Shown: positions 1-9,714 of the stretch, piece by piece | How positions within the stretch are numbered: the stretch's first letter is position 1 | Layout of the letters: each line of letters opens with the position of its first letter | Source: Closterium sp. NIES-65 | Taxonomy: Eukaryota; Streptophyta; Zygnematophyceae; Desmidiales; Closteriaceae | Assembly (NCBI GenBank): GCA_948144175.1 | Contig: CANXME010000399.1 | Location: forward strand, 38,799 to 102,798 | DNA length: 64,000 nucleotides | Direction of reading: 5' to 3' | Made by a program: the position numbers and the translations under genes | Notes under the pieces: model-generated | Database searches by the model: none | What the model was told of the DNA's origin: nothing | What the model saw: only the letters and a program-made list of their open reading frames with translations

Positions 1-1078
1 ACATTGCACGACATCCTGCCGTCTGTTTGTACGAGTATGCGTGTGCGAATGCATTTGCGTGTGAATGGTATGTTTGTGTGTTTGTTTGCTTTCGCAATTT
101 TCGCTTGAAGCATTTGCAGGTACTCGCAAAATGTGCGCTTCGGCATAACATTGTACGCGCTATGAACAGTACAAGCAGAAAGGACGAGCTCGCAAAGGAA
201 CCCAAGATGGAAGCTTTGCGGTTCAACTTACTTGATTGCGCAGATTCAGTTCTATCCAACTCGAAATTGTACTGTTTTGTTTGGTTGACTATAGTGTAGC
301 AGGGCAGGCACTATAGGGGTACAATTTAGGTGAAGGTTGGATGTTGTTTGTCTGTATCTGCATGCTACAGGGCCAGGGGAAACCAGCGGAACCAGCATTT
401 GGCTGGTTGGGCAAAGACAAAACAGGTTCTGTTTTTAGGACCTGAACCTGGTTGTTGTTTTTCCCAGGTTGGAAAAACAGAACCAGAGGTTGTTCACCAA
501 CCTATCACCTGCTATTTTGTCCAGCCAGGTTGGTTCTGTTGCTTGGAATTATTTGGGATCATCCCTGGTTGTTCCCAGGTTGATTCCCAAGGTCCTTGCT
601 AGCTAGAGCTATTTATTCCTTCTCTGTTTGTACCTGAATATAGTGAAATTGATTCAAGCGAATTCCTTCCTTGCTGGAATTTCTTTTCTACGCGGTGCGA
701 CGGCGGAATGCTACCCGAGTCAACGCTAGTACGCTAGCACTCCAACGCTAGGCTAACGCTGTCCGAGCCATAACTTCGTAATGGCAGAACTTTTCGCGAG
801 GCAACTTGGCTTATTTTAAAGCTCTTAGAGTGAGCTTCGATATAGGAAATTCTCAGCTTAATCCGATCGACGGTCTGCACGATACGCTGCGCGACGTTCA
901 AGGTACTCTTGCTGTTTTGACTAAGTCCCTCTTGATCCCTCTCTCTACAAACTCGGACCCGAGGATAGGGGCTGGTCTTGTACCAGGCACCCAAGGACCC
1001 TTGGAGGTGACCCCGAGGAGAGGTTTTAAGTGTGATAAAGTCTTAATAGCTTGAGTTTATTAGGCCCTTACACCAACA
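1..1078 (+). repeat. 5' LTR of copy A (first 16 bp missing)
   Basis: Direct repeat of 5764-6841. It ends in CCAACA, directly before the primer-binding site. It holds a TG-rich stretch near the start, a cluster of CCAGGTTG/CCTGGTTG motifs (about 420-590) and an AT-rich TATTTATT near 610 that could serve as a TATA-like element. Small ORFs inside it recur in every LTR of the family and are not genes. Confidence 0.95.
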
Positions 1079-1081
1079 AGC

Positions 1082-1093
1082 TGGTATCAGAGC
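1082..1093 (+). other. Primer-binding site (initiator tRNA-Met type), copy A
   Basis: TGGTATCAGAGC lies three bases after the LTR end. It is the sequence used by most plant copia elements to prime minus-strand DNA synthesis with the 3' end of initiator tRNA-Met. Confidence 0.9.
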
Positions 1094-1124
1094 TGCGTTA
1101 TAGTGATCCTCGATATAGGTAGCT

Positions 1125-4100
1125 ATGGCGGGCAACACCTCGGCGGTAGCTGGTGAATCTTCAGCCCAAGATCGTAGCGGCAGCCATGATTCTGGTGTTT
1201 CTGCGCCAAGGGGAGCGCGAACAAGCCAGGGCTCGCTGATCAAGGAGGTGCTGAAAAACTTCACCGTCGAGAAGTTCAATGGTGAGGGCTATGATGATTG
1301 GGCCTGGAAAATGCAACTTTATTTCCGTCAAATCGGATTGCTGAAACTAATGATTGGGGAGGAGCCTAGACCGAGTGACCCCGCCCTTCAGGAAGATTGG
1401 GACGAGCGCGCCTCGGCTGGCTACTACTTGATGTCGCAGAGTTTGGAGCTGAACCAGCGTCACCACGTCATGCACCTGCTGCCGGAGGTTGAGTGCGGTC
1501 CGAAGGCGTGGACGGTGTTGAAGGAGCTGCACGCCCCGACCTCCGTTGTTGCAACATTGATGCTGGAGAGGGAGCTGTCCGCGTTGCGCCTGAGCGAGGG
1601 AGAGCCGGTGCAACCTGTCCTGGACAAATTGCGCGACCTCTACGCGAAGTTGGCGACCGCAGGAATCACCTACCCGGAGCAAACAAAGTGCTTGAAGATG
1701 CTCTCGCTGCTGCCGGAATCGTGGCTTCAATTTACGAGCGGATTGAGCCTGCCGCAGAACCAGAGCTTGTGGACGCTCGAGTGGGTGCGGACGAAGATTC
1801 TGGAGGAGGACTTCCGTCGCCGCCAACTGAGGGGTGGAGACGACGGCAGCAGCGGCTATGGGATGCAAGGGAGCCGACGTGGCAAAGGACGTGGCTTCGG
1901 TGGTGCTGGACGCGGTGCAAAGAAGGACGACGACTCCAACGACCAACAAGGAGGTACCGGTTGGGGTCGCGGTGCGAAATCTGGACGTGGGGGCAAGTCG
2001 GGTGCTGGTGGCAAAATGAAAGGGAGTTGCTGGTATTGTGAGAAGGAAGGGCACCCCTGGTTTTTGTGCTATAAGAAACCCGATGGATGGACCCCCCAGA
2101 ATCGTCACCAGGATGGCGGCGCGCGGAGGAACCAGAAAAACGGCGCCAACATGGTCGCTGATTCGTCCGACAACAACCCGAAGGGCAACGGCGGTGCGGA
2201 GAAGAAGAAGGAGCGCACCGCGGGCCAATTCTTCCATATGGGAGACAAGGGGGAGCAAGGAGACGCATCTGCTAAGGCTGGAGCAGAGCTGCACCCCCTG
2301 GACTATTGGGTGTTGGACACAGGCGCTGCTTGGACAATGACGCCGCGCAAGGACCTGCTGGACGACGTACGCGCTGCACCGATTAATGAGGTGTGCTCTG
2401 CCTCTGGACACATGTTGAAGGTGGCTGGTGCGGGACGAGCTGCATTTAAGGGAGCGGATGGCAAGCCGGTGGTACTGAACGACGTTCTCCTCGTCCCCGA
2501 CCTGAAGGCCAACCTCATCTCCCTCCGTAAGCTTGGCAAGGCTGGGGTGAACACCAACACGGATGGGGCTCGCACTTATAAGGGGAAGCTGGGCAATCGG
2601 GTGCTTTGGGATCTGCACGAGAGCAAGGACGTGTACAGATCTATGTGGCAGCTGCCGGCGCTGGCGTGGCACGGTGGGGGGCAGGCTGGAGAGGGGTCTG
2701 CATCCCAGGGGGAGTGCAACGCCGTTGGAGGGGTTGGTGTGAAAGTGTCGGCCAGATCTGGGGAGACAGATTGGGCAACTGCACACCGACGTTTGGGGCA
2801 TGTGGCAATGCCTTTGCTGAAGCAGCTGGAGAAGGATGGAGCCGTTAAGGGCTTAAAGCTGAACGGACAACCACCCGATGATAACTGTGAAATTTGCCTC
2901 CTTTCAAAGTTCACCCGTTTCCCCTTCCATAGTGTGGCTGGCAGGAGCAAAAAGCCGTTGGAGCTGGTCCACATGGACTTGGTGGGGCCGCTGCCGGTGC
3001 AAGGGCACAAGGGGGAGCGGTACTTCCTAACCATAGTGGATGACTGGAGCAGGCTAATGTGGGCGTATCCGCTGAAGCAGAAAGATCACGCCGCCTCCAC
3101 GATTCGGGACGATTGGCTGCCGTTAGTGGAGAAGCAAGCGGAGTGTGTCGTGAAGCGGATTAGGACAGATCGGGGTGGTGAGTTCCTTGGAGCTGAGATG
3201 ACGGCCTGGCTCAAGAAGCAGGGCATCCAGAGGGAGCTGACCACGGCTTACACCCCACAGTCCAACGGTGTAGCAGAACGGGCGAACCGGACAATTCTGG
3301 AGACAGCTAGGGCGCTGCTCATAGAATCTGGGCTGGGCAACTTGATGTGGCCCCATGCTGTTCGGCACGCTACCGTCGCTAGGAACAGGGTACTCACAAA
3401 GGTTGGGGATGACTCGTGGGTGCCGTTGGAGAGGTGGCTTGGGAGGAAGCCGCCGGTGGACATGCTGAGGGTGTTCGGTTGCATGGCAGTCGCCCACGTC
3501 CCCAAGACCTACCGCAGTAAGTTGGGGGCGAGTGCAATCTGGTGTGTCCATTTGGGGCTGGCTGCTGAGAGCAAGGGATGGCTGCTGTGGGAACCTTCCA
3601 AGGGTGTGTTGTTTGACAGCAGGGATGTGAAGTTTGTTGAGGGCATGATGTATGGGAGCTGGGAGAAACAGCCGGAGGCCAGGGTGTCCCAGCAGATGGA
3701 GCAGATTACCATGCAGCTGGACCTGACTCCTAGTGTGTGGGAGGAGGGAGAGGAGGCAGCTGCAGAGGGTGGTGATAAAGAGAAGGTGCGGGAGGCACCT
3801 GCTGGTGGAGGTGATGGTGTGGAGATTAGCGGTAGCACTAGTGGAGCTGCTGGATCCGAGGGAGGAGAGCAGCAGCAGGGGAAAACTAAGAAGCCGAAGG
3901 GTGTTATTATGAAGGGATGGGAGACACCCGTCTCCAGGCCAGGACGTACCCGTATGGCTACTAAGAAGCTGACTGCAGGAGCTGATGTAGCGGAGCAGCA
4001 GCTTGGGACCGAGGAGGCATTGCTGATTCTACCGCATGGCTATGACCCGGATGAGGAGGATCAACCTGCGTACTGTTTTCTTGCCCCTGCACCAGAGGAA

Positions 4101-5705
4101 CCAGCTAGCATGGAGGAGGCATTAGCTGGACCAGATAGGGACAAATGGCTAGCTTCCAGGGATGCTGAGTACCAGAGCCTGCTGGAGAATGGGACTTGGG
4201 AACTAGTGGTGCTGCCTGAGGGAAAGAAAGCGGTACAATGCAAGTGGGTGCTAAGGATCAAGACTGACGACAAGGGGCAGGTCACCATCTACAAGAGTAG
4301 GTTGGTGGCTAAGGGGTTTATGCAGAAGGAGAAGCGGGACTTCAATGAGATCTTTGCTCCCACTGCCAAACCCCCTACCCTTCGTGTCTTGTTGGCAGAT
4401 GCAGCCGTTGGTGGGAAGTTCATTATCCAGATGGATATATCAACGGCATTCCTCAATGGGATTTTAGAGGAGGAGGTGTTCATGACGCAGCCGCCTGGGT
4501 ATGAGGATGGTACGGGCAGGGTGTGCAAGCTGAAAAAGTCCATCTACGGCTTGAAGCAGGCGCCACGCTGCTGGTACCAGAAGTTGGCAGCTGTTTTAGA
4601 GGAGATGGGATTCAGGACCAGCAGCTGTGATGAGAGCCTCTTTCTCAAGGGGGAGGGGGAGAAGCTGGTGCTGTTTCTGGTCTATGTGGACGACATTCTT
4701 CTCTTTAGCAGCAGCATGAAGGAGATCCAGAAGGTGCAGCAGCAGCTGATGGAGAACTTCAAGTGCAAGAACCTTGGGGAGGTAAAGTACTACCTCGGGA
4801 TGCACGTGGAGAGGGATCTGGATCACAGGTGGTTGAAGCTGCACCAGGAGAAGTTCATCAAGGAGCTTGGGGAGAAGTACGGAATTGAGAATGAGCGCAA
4901 GGTTGCAACTCCCCTGCCAGCAGAATTCAAGCTTGTGAAAGCTGCAGAGGATGAAGGGGTTGAAGCTGAGGAGCAGCAGCAATTTCAGTCCTTGGTGGGC
5001 AGCCTCTTGTATGCAGCAGTTCACACGAGGCCCGACATCTCTTTCTCGGTTGGGCAGCTGGCTAGGGTAGTGCAGAATCCATCAGAGGAGCAGGTGGATG
5101 CAGCTGAGCGTGTGGTGAAGTATCTGAACTCTCACCCAAGCATTGGAGTTCAATACTCCGCATCTGCACAGGTGAAGCAGAAAGGGGTTGAGGTGCTGAA
5201 AGAGAAGGGGGAGAGGCTTGGAGAAGGCAAGCTTTTTCTCACTTGCTTTACTGATGCTACGTGGGCCTCTGAGAAGGAGGATTCCTCATCTGTGGGAGGA
5301 TACATCTGCGTAGTTGGGGGAGGACCGGTTAGTTGGAGGTCAAAGAAGCAGACGGAGACAGCACTCTCTTCCGTGGAATCAGAGTACATGGCGATGTTCC
5401 ATGGGGTGAAGGAGGTGATTTGGCTGAGGAGGCTGTTGGAGGAGATTGGCCAGGAGCAAAAGGTTGCTACGCCGCTGTTTTGTGATAGCAAGGGAGCTCT
5501 TGGGATGGCCAGGAACGCTGTGCTTCATGGGCTCAATAAGCACATGCGTATCAAGTGGCACTGGCTGCGTAAGGAGGTGAAGAGGGGGACGGTGAATCCG
5601 ATCTACATCAAGACTCACCAGCAGCCAGCAGACTTCCTCACCAAGAGGCTTGCGGATGAGTCTCATTGGCGTTGTGTGCGCATGAGTGGAATGAGCATGA
5701 ACTAG
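1125..5705 (+). CDS. Copia gag-pol polyprotein, intact (copy A)
   Basis: One ORF of 1526 residues carries every function needed for retrotransposition. Gag (about 45-250, UBN2-like) contains FTVEKFNGEGYDDW. A CX2CX4HX4C zinc knuckle lies at C302-C315. The aspartic protease has DTGA at about 398. The GAG-pre-integrase HHCC motif spans H554, H559, C588 and C591. The integrase core has D618, D682 and E718 (35-residue D-E spacing). Reverse transcriptase has MDISTAFLNG near 1104 and YVDD at 1187-1190. RNase H has FTDATWAS near 1377 and SSVESEYMAM near 1418. The ATG at 1125 is 31 bases after the primer-binding site. There is no frameshift between gag and pol, as is usual in plant copia. Residue 889 is Arg, while the three other copies here have Gln. 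All catalytic residues looked for are present, so the copy is potentially autonomous. Confidence 0.96.
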   Translation: MAGNTSAVAGESSAQDRSGSHDSGVSAPRGARTSQGSLIKEVLKNFTVEKFNGEGYDDWAWKMQLYFRQIGLLKLMIGEEPRPSDPALQEDWDERASAGYYLMSQSLELNQRHHVMHLLPEVECGPKAWTVLKELHAPTSVVATLMLERELSALRLSEGEPVQPVLDKLRDLYAKLATAGITYPEQTKCLKMLSLLPESWLQFTSGLSLPQNQSLWTLEWVRTKILEEDFRRRQLRGGDDGSSGYGMQGSRRGKGRGFGGAGRGAKKDDDSNDQQGGTGWGRGAKSGRGGKSGAGGKMKGSCWYCEKEGHPWFLCYKKPDGWTPQNRHQDGGARRNQKNGANMVADSSDNNPKGNGGAEKKKERTAGQFFHMGDKGEQGDASAKAGAELHPLDYWVLDTGAAWTMTPRKDLLDDVRAAPINEVCSASGHMLKVAGAGRAAFKGADGKPVVLNDVLLVPDLKANLISLRKLGKAGVNTNTDGARTYKGKLGNRVLWDLHESKDVYRSMWQLPALAWHGGGQAGEGSASQGECNAVGGVGVKVSARSGETDWATAHRRLGHVAMPLLKQLEKDGAVKGLKLNGQPPDDNCEICLLSKFTRFPFHSVAGRSKKPLELVHMDLVGPLPVQGHKGERYFLTIVDDWSRLMWAYPLKQKDHAASTIRDDWLPLVEKQAECVVKRIRTDRGGEFLGAEMTAWLKKQGIQRELTTAYTPQSNGVAERANRTILETARALLIESGLGNLMWPHAVRHATVARNRVLTKVGDDSWVPLERWLGRKPPVDMLRVFGCMAVAHVPKTYRSKLGASAIWCVHLGLAAESKGWLLWEPSKGVLFDSRDVKFVEGMMYGSWEKQPEARVSQQMEQITMQLDLTPSVWEEGEEAAAEGGDKEKVREAPAGGGDGVEISGSTSGAAGSEGGEQQQGKTKKPKGVIMKGWETPVSRPGRTRMATKKLTAGADVAEQQLGTEEALLILPHGYDPDEEDQPAYCFLAPAPEEPASMEEALAGPDRDKWLASRDAEYQSLLENGTWELVVLPEGKKAVQCKWVLRIKTDDKGQVTIYKSRLVAKGFMQKEKRDFNEIFAPTAKPPTLRVLLADAAVGGKFIIQMDISTAFLNGILEEEVFMTQPPGYEDGTGRVCKLKKSIYGLKQAPRCWYQKLAAVLEEMGFRTSSCDESLFLKGEGEKLVLFLVYVDDILLFSSSMKEIQKVQQQLMENFKCKNLGEVKYYLGMHVERDLDHRWLKLHQEKFIKELGEKYGIENERKVATPLPAEFKLVKAAEDEGVEAEEQQQFQSLVGSLLYAAVHTRPDISFSVGQLARVVQNPSEEQVDAAERVVKYLNSHPSIGVQYSASAQVKQKGVEVLKEKGERLGEGKLFLTCFTDATWASEKEDSSSVGGYICVVGGGPVSWRSKKQTETALSSVESEYMAMFHGVKEVIWLRRLLEEIGQEQKVATPLFCDSKGALGMARNAVLHGLNKHMRIKWHWLRKEVKRGTVNPIYIKTHQQPADFLTKRLADESHWRCVRMSGMSMN

Positions 5706-5735
5706 TATGGAATGATGGGGATGCAGCCGGCAGGC

Positions 5736-5747
5736 TGAGGGGGAGTG
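5736..5747 (+). other. Polypurine tract, copy A
   Basis: TGAGGGGGAGTG directly precedes the 3' LTR. This is the expected position of the primer for plus-strand DNA synthesis. The same tract is found in copies B, C and D. Confidence 0.85.
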
Positions 5748-6841
5748 TGTTGGGTGCAAATTCACATTGCACGACATCCTGCCGTCTGTTTGTACGAGTA
5801 TGCGTGTGCGAATGCATTTGCGTGTGAATGGTATGTTTGTGTGTTTGTTTGCTTTCGCAATTTTCGCTTGAAGCATTTGCAGGTACTCGCAAAATGTGCG
5901 CTTCGGCATAACATTGTACGCGCTATGAACAGTACAAGCAGAAAGGACGAGCTCGCAAAGGAACCCAAGATGGAAGCTTTGCGGTTCAACTTACTTGATT
6001 GCGCAGATTCAGTTCTATCCAACTCGAAATTGTACTGTTTTGTTTGGTTGACTATAGTGTAGCAGGGCAGGCACTATAGGGGTACAATTTAGGTGAAGGT
6101 TGGATGTTGTTTGTCTGTATCTGCATGCTACAGGGCCAGGGGAAACCAGCGGAACCAGCATTTGGCTGGTTGGGCAAAGACAAAACAGGTTCTGTTTTTA
6201 GGACCTGAACCTGGTTGTTGTTTTTCCCAGGTTGGAAAAACAGAACCAGAGGTTGTTCACCAACCTATCACCTGCTATTTTGTCCAGCCAGGTTGGTTCT
6301 GTTGCTTGGAATTATTTGGGATCATCCCTGGTTGTTCCCAGGTTGATTCCCAAGGTCCTTGCTAGCTAGAGCTATTTATTCCTTCTCTGTTTGTACCTGA
6401 ATATAGTGAAATTGATTCAAGCGAATTCCTTCCTTGCTGGAATTTCTTTTCTACGCGGTGCGACGGCGGAATGCTACCCGAGTCAACGCTAGTACGCTAG
6501 CACTCCAACGCTAGGCTAACGCTGTCCGAGCCATAACTTCGTAATGGCAGAACTTTTCGCGAGGCAACTTGGCTTATTTTAAAGCTCTTAGAGTGAGCTT
6601 CGATATAGGAAATTCTCAGCTTAATCCGATCGACGGTCTGCACGATACGCTGCGCGACGTTCAAGGTACTCTTGCTGTTTTGACTAAGTCCCTCTTGATC
6701 CCTCTCTCTACAAACTCGGACCCGAGGATAGGGGCTGGTCTTGTACCAGGCACCCAAGGACCCTTGGAGGTGACCCCGAGGAGAGGTTTTAAGTGTGATA
6801 AAGTCTTAATAGCTTGAGTTTATTAGGCCCTTACACCAACA
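5748..6841 (+). repeat. 3' LTR of copy A (1094 bp)
   Basis: Begins TGTTGGGTGC and ends CCAACA, so the terminal inverted repeat is TGTTGG/CCAACA. It matches the 5' LTR without gaps. A 12-base inverted repeat (GGTTCTGTTTTT at 6188-6199 against its complement at 6236-6247) encloses a 36-base loop. Confidence 0.95.
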
Positions 6842-7534
6842 TCCTCGTCGTTCCCCCCCACCACGGCTCCCTTCTAGACCCTGCACTTGGACGTCTGGGG
6901 CCCCTCCCCGGTCCTTGGCCCACGTCAGGAGCGCTACTTCCTGATTGTGGTGGACGACTATTCCTGCTACACCACGATTTTCCCCTTGCGACGGAAGGCC
7001 GACGTGCCTACCGTCCTCAAGCCGTGGCTAATAGCGTGGGGTGGCGCCCAGGACCTGTGTGGGCTTCGCCTACACTCGGACCATGGTGGTGAGTTTTCTT
7101 CCACTCGCCTGAAGATGTTCTGTCAGGGTCTGGGGATCCTCCAGTTTTTCACGTTACCGGCCTCTCCGCAACACAACGCGGTAGCGGAGCGACGCATCAG
7201 CCTGGTCATGGAGGTTGTCCGGACCTCCATGTGTCGTGCCGGTGCCCCCCAGTTCTTGTGGCCTCAGGCAGTCCGCTACGCACGTCCACGGGTGACGCCG
7301 GTCTCCCTTTGGACAGGTTCTTCGGGCGTAGCAGCTAACTTCCGTGTCTGGGGTTCGCTGGCTCACGTTTGCGCCCCTGGCGCGAACAAGTTGTCTCCGC
7401 GCACTCGTGCCTGCATCTTCCTTGGCTTCCCTTTGGACGCCTCCGCCTGGGTGTTCTACGACCTGCTCACCAACCAGTTCTTTGCTTCACAGGACGTCAG
7501 ATTCGACGAGTCTGTCTGTTACTACAGGAGTTGA
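6842..7534 (+). pseudogene. Family-2-type copia integrase remnant (element G)
   Basis: Translation from 6887 shows a copia integrase core: MDVWGPSP with its Asp, ERYFLIVVDDYS, LHSDHGGEFSS with the second Asp, and the QHNAVAERR region with the Glu. A C-terminal part follows (FRVWGSLAHV, FLGFPLDAS, DVRFDESV). A TAG codon stands just before TLHLDVWG, where relatives have Gln. Everything upstream of this point was separated by the insertion of copy A and is not in the window. The ORF stops at 7532-7534, after which the linker continues in another frame. The sequence is diverged from copies K and E, so G is an older or distinct subfamily member. Confidence 0.85.
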
Positions 7535-8106
7535 CCCCACCGAGGTACTGAGGCCTTTCCCCCCCCCCCTGTTCCTCACTCTTGAGCCCCCACCAGTCGC
7601 TCCGATAGCCCCCCCCCCCCCCCCTTCGCGTCCTGCCCCGTCAGGTGTGTCGCACGTCACTCCGCACTCGTCCCCCCCGCAGCGTCCAGTTCCTGTCGTG
7701 TCATGGGGTGCGGAGGGTGCAGTTGCGGAGGGTGAGGGTACTGGGGCTGAAGGAGCTGGTGGTGTCAGCTCTGGGGGTGCAGGGGTTGTGGGCGTGGAGG
7801 TCACTCCTGTGGAGGACACGGTAGCCTCCAGTCAGCGGCCTCGCCCTGCCTCACCCCCTGGCTTCCCGTCCGTCCCGCAGTTTCCTTCTCGTTCTTCTCT
7901 ACGGGGAGTTACTGTGGAGCGTGTTGGTGTTCCTATGGGAGGTACTGGAGGCCCCGGGGGTGTCGGTGGTGGAGGTGCTGGTTCTGGGGGTGCTGGAGCT
8001 GGAGGCACTGGCACTGTGGCGCCTACATCGCGCACTATACGTTTCCTGACCCGTGAGCAGCGTCTCCTCCGGTTGGAGAGGGAGGAGCGTGAGCGGTTTG
8101 AGAGGG
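7535..8106 (+). pseudogene. Pro/Gly-rich integrase-RT linker of element G
   Basis: The frame open from 7344 to 8162 encodes a low-complexity stretch here. It is Pro-rich at first, with C-runs of about 10 and 14 bases near 7560 and 7610, then Gly/Ala/Val-rich, then ends in a charged segment (REQRLLRLEREERERFEREQ). Family-2 elements carry such a variable linker between integrase and reverse transcriptase. The C-runs shift the frame relative to the integrase ORF. Confidence 0.6.
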
Positions 8107-8610
8107 AACAACAGCAGCAGCAGCAGCAGCAGCAGGAGAGAGTAGAGGAGGAGTCACAGTAGCAGCAGCAGCAGGAGAGCGTAGAGGAGGAGTCACAGCA
8201 GCAGCAGCAGCAAGAGAGAGTAAAGGAGGAGTCACAGCAGTAGCACGAGAGGGTAGCGCACGAGTCCCGGTCGCAGTAGCGGGTTCAGCTGCAGCCGCAG
8301 CAAGAGAGGGTAGAGGAGGAGTCACGGCCGCACCAGGAGAGGGTAGAGCAGGAGTCCCGCCCCCAGCGGGAGGTGCAGTTACAGACACAACAGGAGAGAG
8401 TAGAGGAGCAGTCACGGCAGCACCAGGAGAGGGTAGAGCAGGAGTCCCACCCGCAGCAGCAGGTGCAGTTACAGACCCAGCAGGAAAGAGTAGAGGAGGA
8501 GTCACGGCCGTAGCAGGAGAGGGTAGTGCAGGAGTCCCGGTCGCAGTAGCGGGTGCAGCTGCAGTCGCAGCAGGAGAGAGCAGAGGCGGAGCCATAGGAG
8601 CAGCAGCAGG
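8107..8610 (+). repeat. Gln/Glu-rich minisatellite with 90-bp period
   Basis: Short units of the type CAGCAGGAGAGAGTAGAGGA open the array. From about 8190 a higher-order unit repeats. The anchor reading CAGCTGCAG or CAGTTACAG recurs at 8281, 8371, 8461 and 8551, exactly 90 bases apart. The period is a multiple of three, so each unit would encode 30 residues of QQERVEEES type. CAG to TAG changes interrupt the frame in several units. Confidence 0.85.
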
Positions 8611-9427
8611 GGCTGGTACCATTGCAGCAGACGCCAGAGAAGGCGGAGCAGCAGCGACTGCGACTACGCGACCTCCCCGACCCAGCACCTGCACGTTTTG
8701 TTCGTGGTTCCCTACCGTCCCCTCCTGTTTCCCCTATTGAGTCCCATTCCTCATCCCAGTGGACTCGTCGTTCCTCCCTCAGTCGTGCTGTGTCCCCAGA
8801 GCGTCGTCGGTCCCGTCACCGTGCAGACGGTCCATTCCACCTTGTTCTTCGCTCTTGTGTTCCATCTCCTCTTGTCCTTCCACAGCTCCCTGGGTCATCA
8901 CTCACAGTGCTTCACGACCTGTTGTCCTAGTACGTGTGTGCCTCCCGTCCTGTCGTCTCCCGTGTTTTGTCCACGTTGGTCACTCACCCGAGAGCACCTC
9001 TGTCGCCTGTCTCAACTCTTGTTACCACTGTCGCTGGCTTTGCCTCTTCCCACCGCCTTCACAACGCCGTTCTCTGGGGGTGCTCCTGTCTTTCCCTTGG
9101 AGGTCAACAAGGATAGGCATTTCGAGCTTGGTTTCCTTGCTGCCACTGTTCCTTATCTCTACTATACTACGCCATGCTACTTGACTACGCCGCCTTGACT
9201 ACGCCATGCTACTTGCCCCTGGATCCAGACGCCCTTGACATCCTGATCCCTCGCACTCACGCCGAGGCGGTCTCGGGACCTTGGGCTTTGTACTGGATAG
9301 CAGCGGAGGAGGCGGAGATGGCATCTTATAGGTCCACAGGCACTTGCGTCAACACAGACCCACCACCTAACCCGTTGCTTGCTCTTGTTGTTTCTACAGG
9401 ACTACCGTCACCTAGACTATGGGAATG
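8611..9427 (+). pseudogene. Linker end and N-terminal RT fragment of element G
   Basis: Ser/Pro-rich linker sequence leads to a recognisable start of the family-2 reverse-transcriptase region at about 9219-9372 (DPDALDILIPRTHAEAV, EAEMASYRSTGTCVN). The fragment stops there. Within about 55 bases the sequence reaches a short tract (CTATGGGAATG) followed by an LTR start, so most of RT and all of RNase H are deleted. Confidence 0.7.
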
Positions 9428-9523
9428 TGTCAAACTATAATTTTTTAGTCTGTGTAGTTCTAGTCTAGGTGTTCTCCCTTGTGTTATTTTGTACTTGCAC
9501 TAGGGTTAGGTTTTGCATATATC
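9428..9523 (+). repeat. Truncated 3' LTR of element G
   Basis: Begins TGTCAAACTATAA, the start of a family-2 LTR, after a degenerate polypurine tract. It runs 96 bases until a second LTR start (GGTCAAACTT, with TG changed to GG) at 9524. The body diverges from other family-2 LTRs. Confidence 0.5.
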
Positions 9524-9648
9524 GGTCAAACTTCTATGCTATAGTCTGTGTAGGCTGTAGTGGGGTAGACTATATGGGGTACAACATTTCTAGGTTATCC
9601 TACTTGTACCCACCTCTTTCCTAGTTCATCCATTCCTCATTCTTCACA
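9524..9648 (+). repeat. 5' LTR of H (125 bp)
   Basis: Ends CATTCTTCACA directly before TGGTATAGAGCAGG. Its length equals that of the LTR at 11090-11214 and those of element E. Confidence 0.75.
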
Positions 9649-9662
9649 TGGTATAGAGCAGG
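9649..9662 (+). other. Primer-binding site of H (iMet type, one base shorter)
   Basis: TGGTATAGAGCAGG abuts the LTR. It matches the TGGTATCAGAGC type with the C missing. The same variant follows the LTR at 11214, and a TGGCATAGAGCAGG form is found in E. Confidence 0.7.
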
Positions 9663-9714
9663 TTCCCTCGTGGGAACGCTTCTCAAGGACCACCACTGAA
9701 CTCGATTTTTCCCA

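Larger units (their letters stand above)
1..6841 (+). mobile_element. Family-1 Ty1/copia LTR retrotransposon, copy A (intact)
   Basis: A near-complete element: 5' LTR (its first 16 bases lie outside the window), primer-binding site, one gag-pol ORF, polypurine tract and 3' LTR. Full length is 6857 bp. The two LTRs align without gaps over the 1078 shared bases (constant offset of 5763), and the ORFs read in them are the same, so the insertion is very recent. It interrupts the integrase of an older family-2 element, whose sequence resumes at 6842. The left target duplication is outside the window; the right flank begins TCCTC. The domain order PR-IN-RT-RH is that of Ty1/copia. Confidence 0.95.

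Noticed and set aside
734..1054. Short ORFs on both strands that recur in every family-1 LTR
   Set aside because: They lie within LTRs and are identical only because the LTRs are; no start context or domain.
1347..2801. 484-codon ORF on the strand opposite gag-pol (also 41901-43355)
   Set aside because: It is the complement of a GC-rich coding region and has no domain; it recurs only because the element does.
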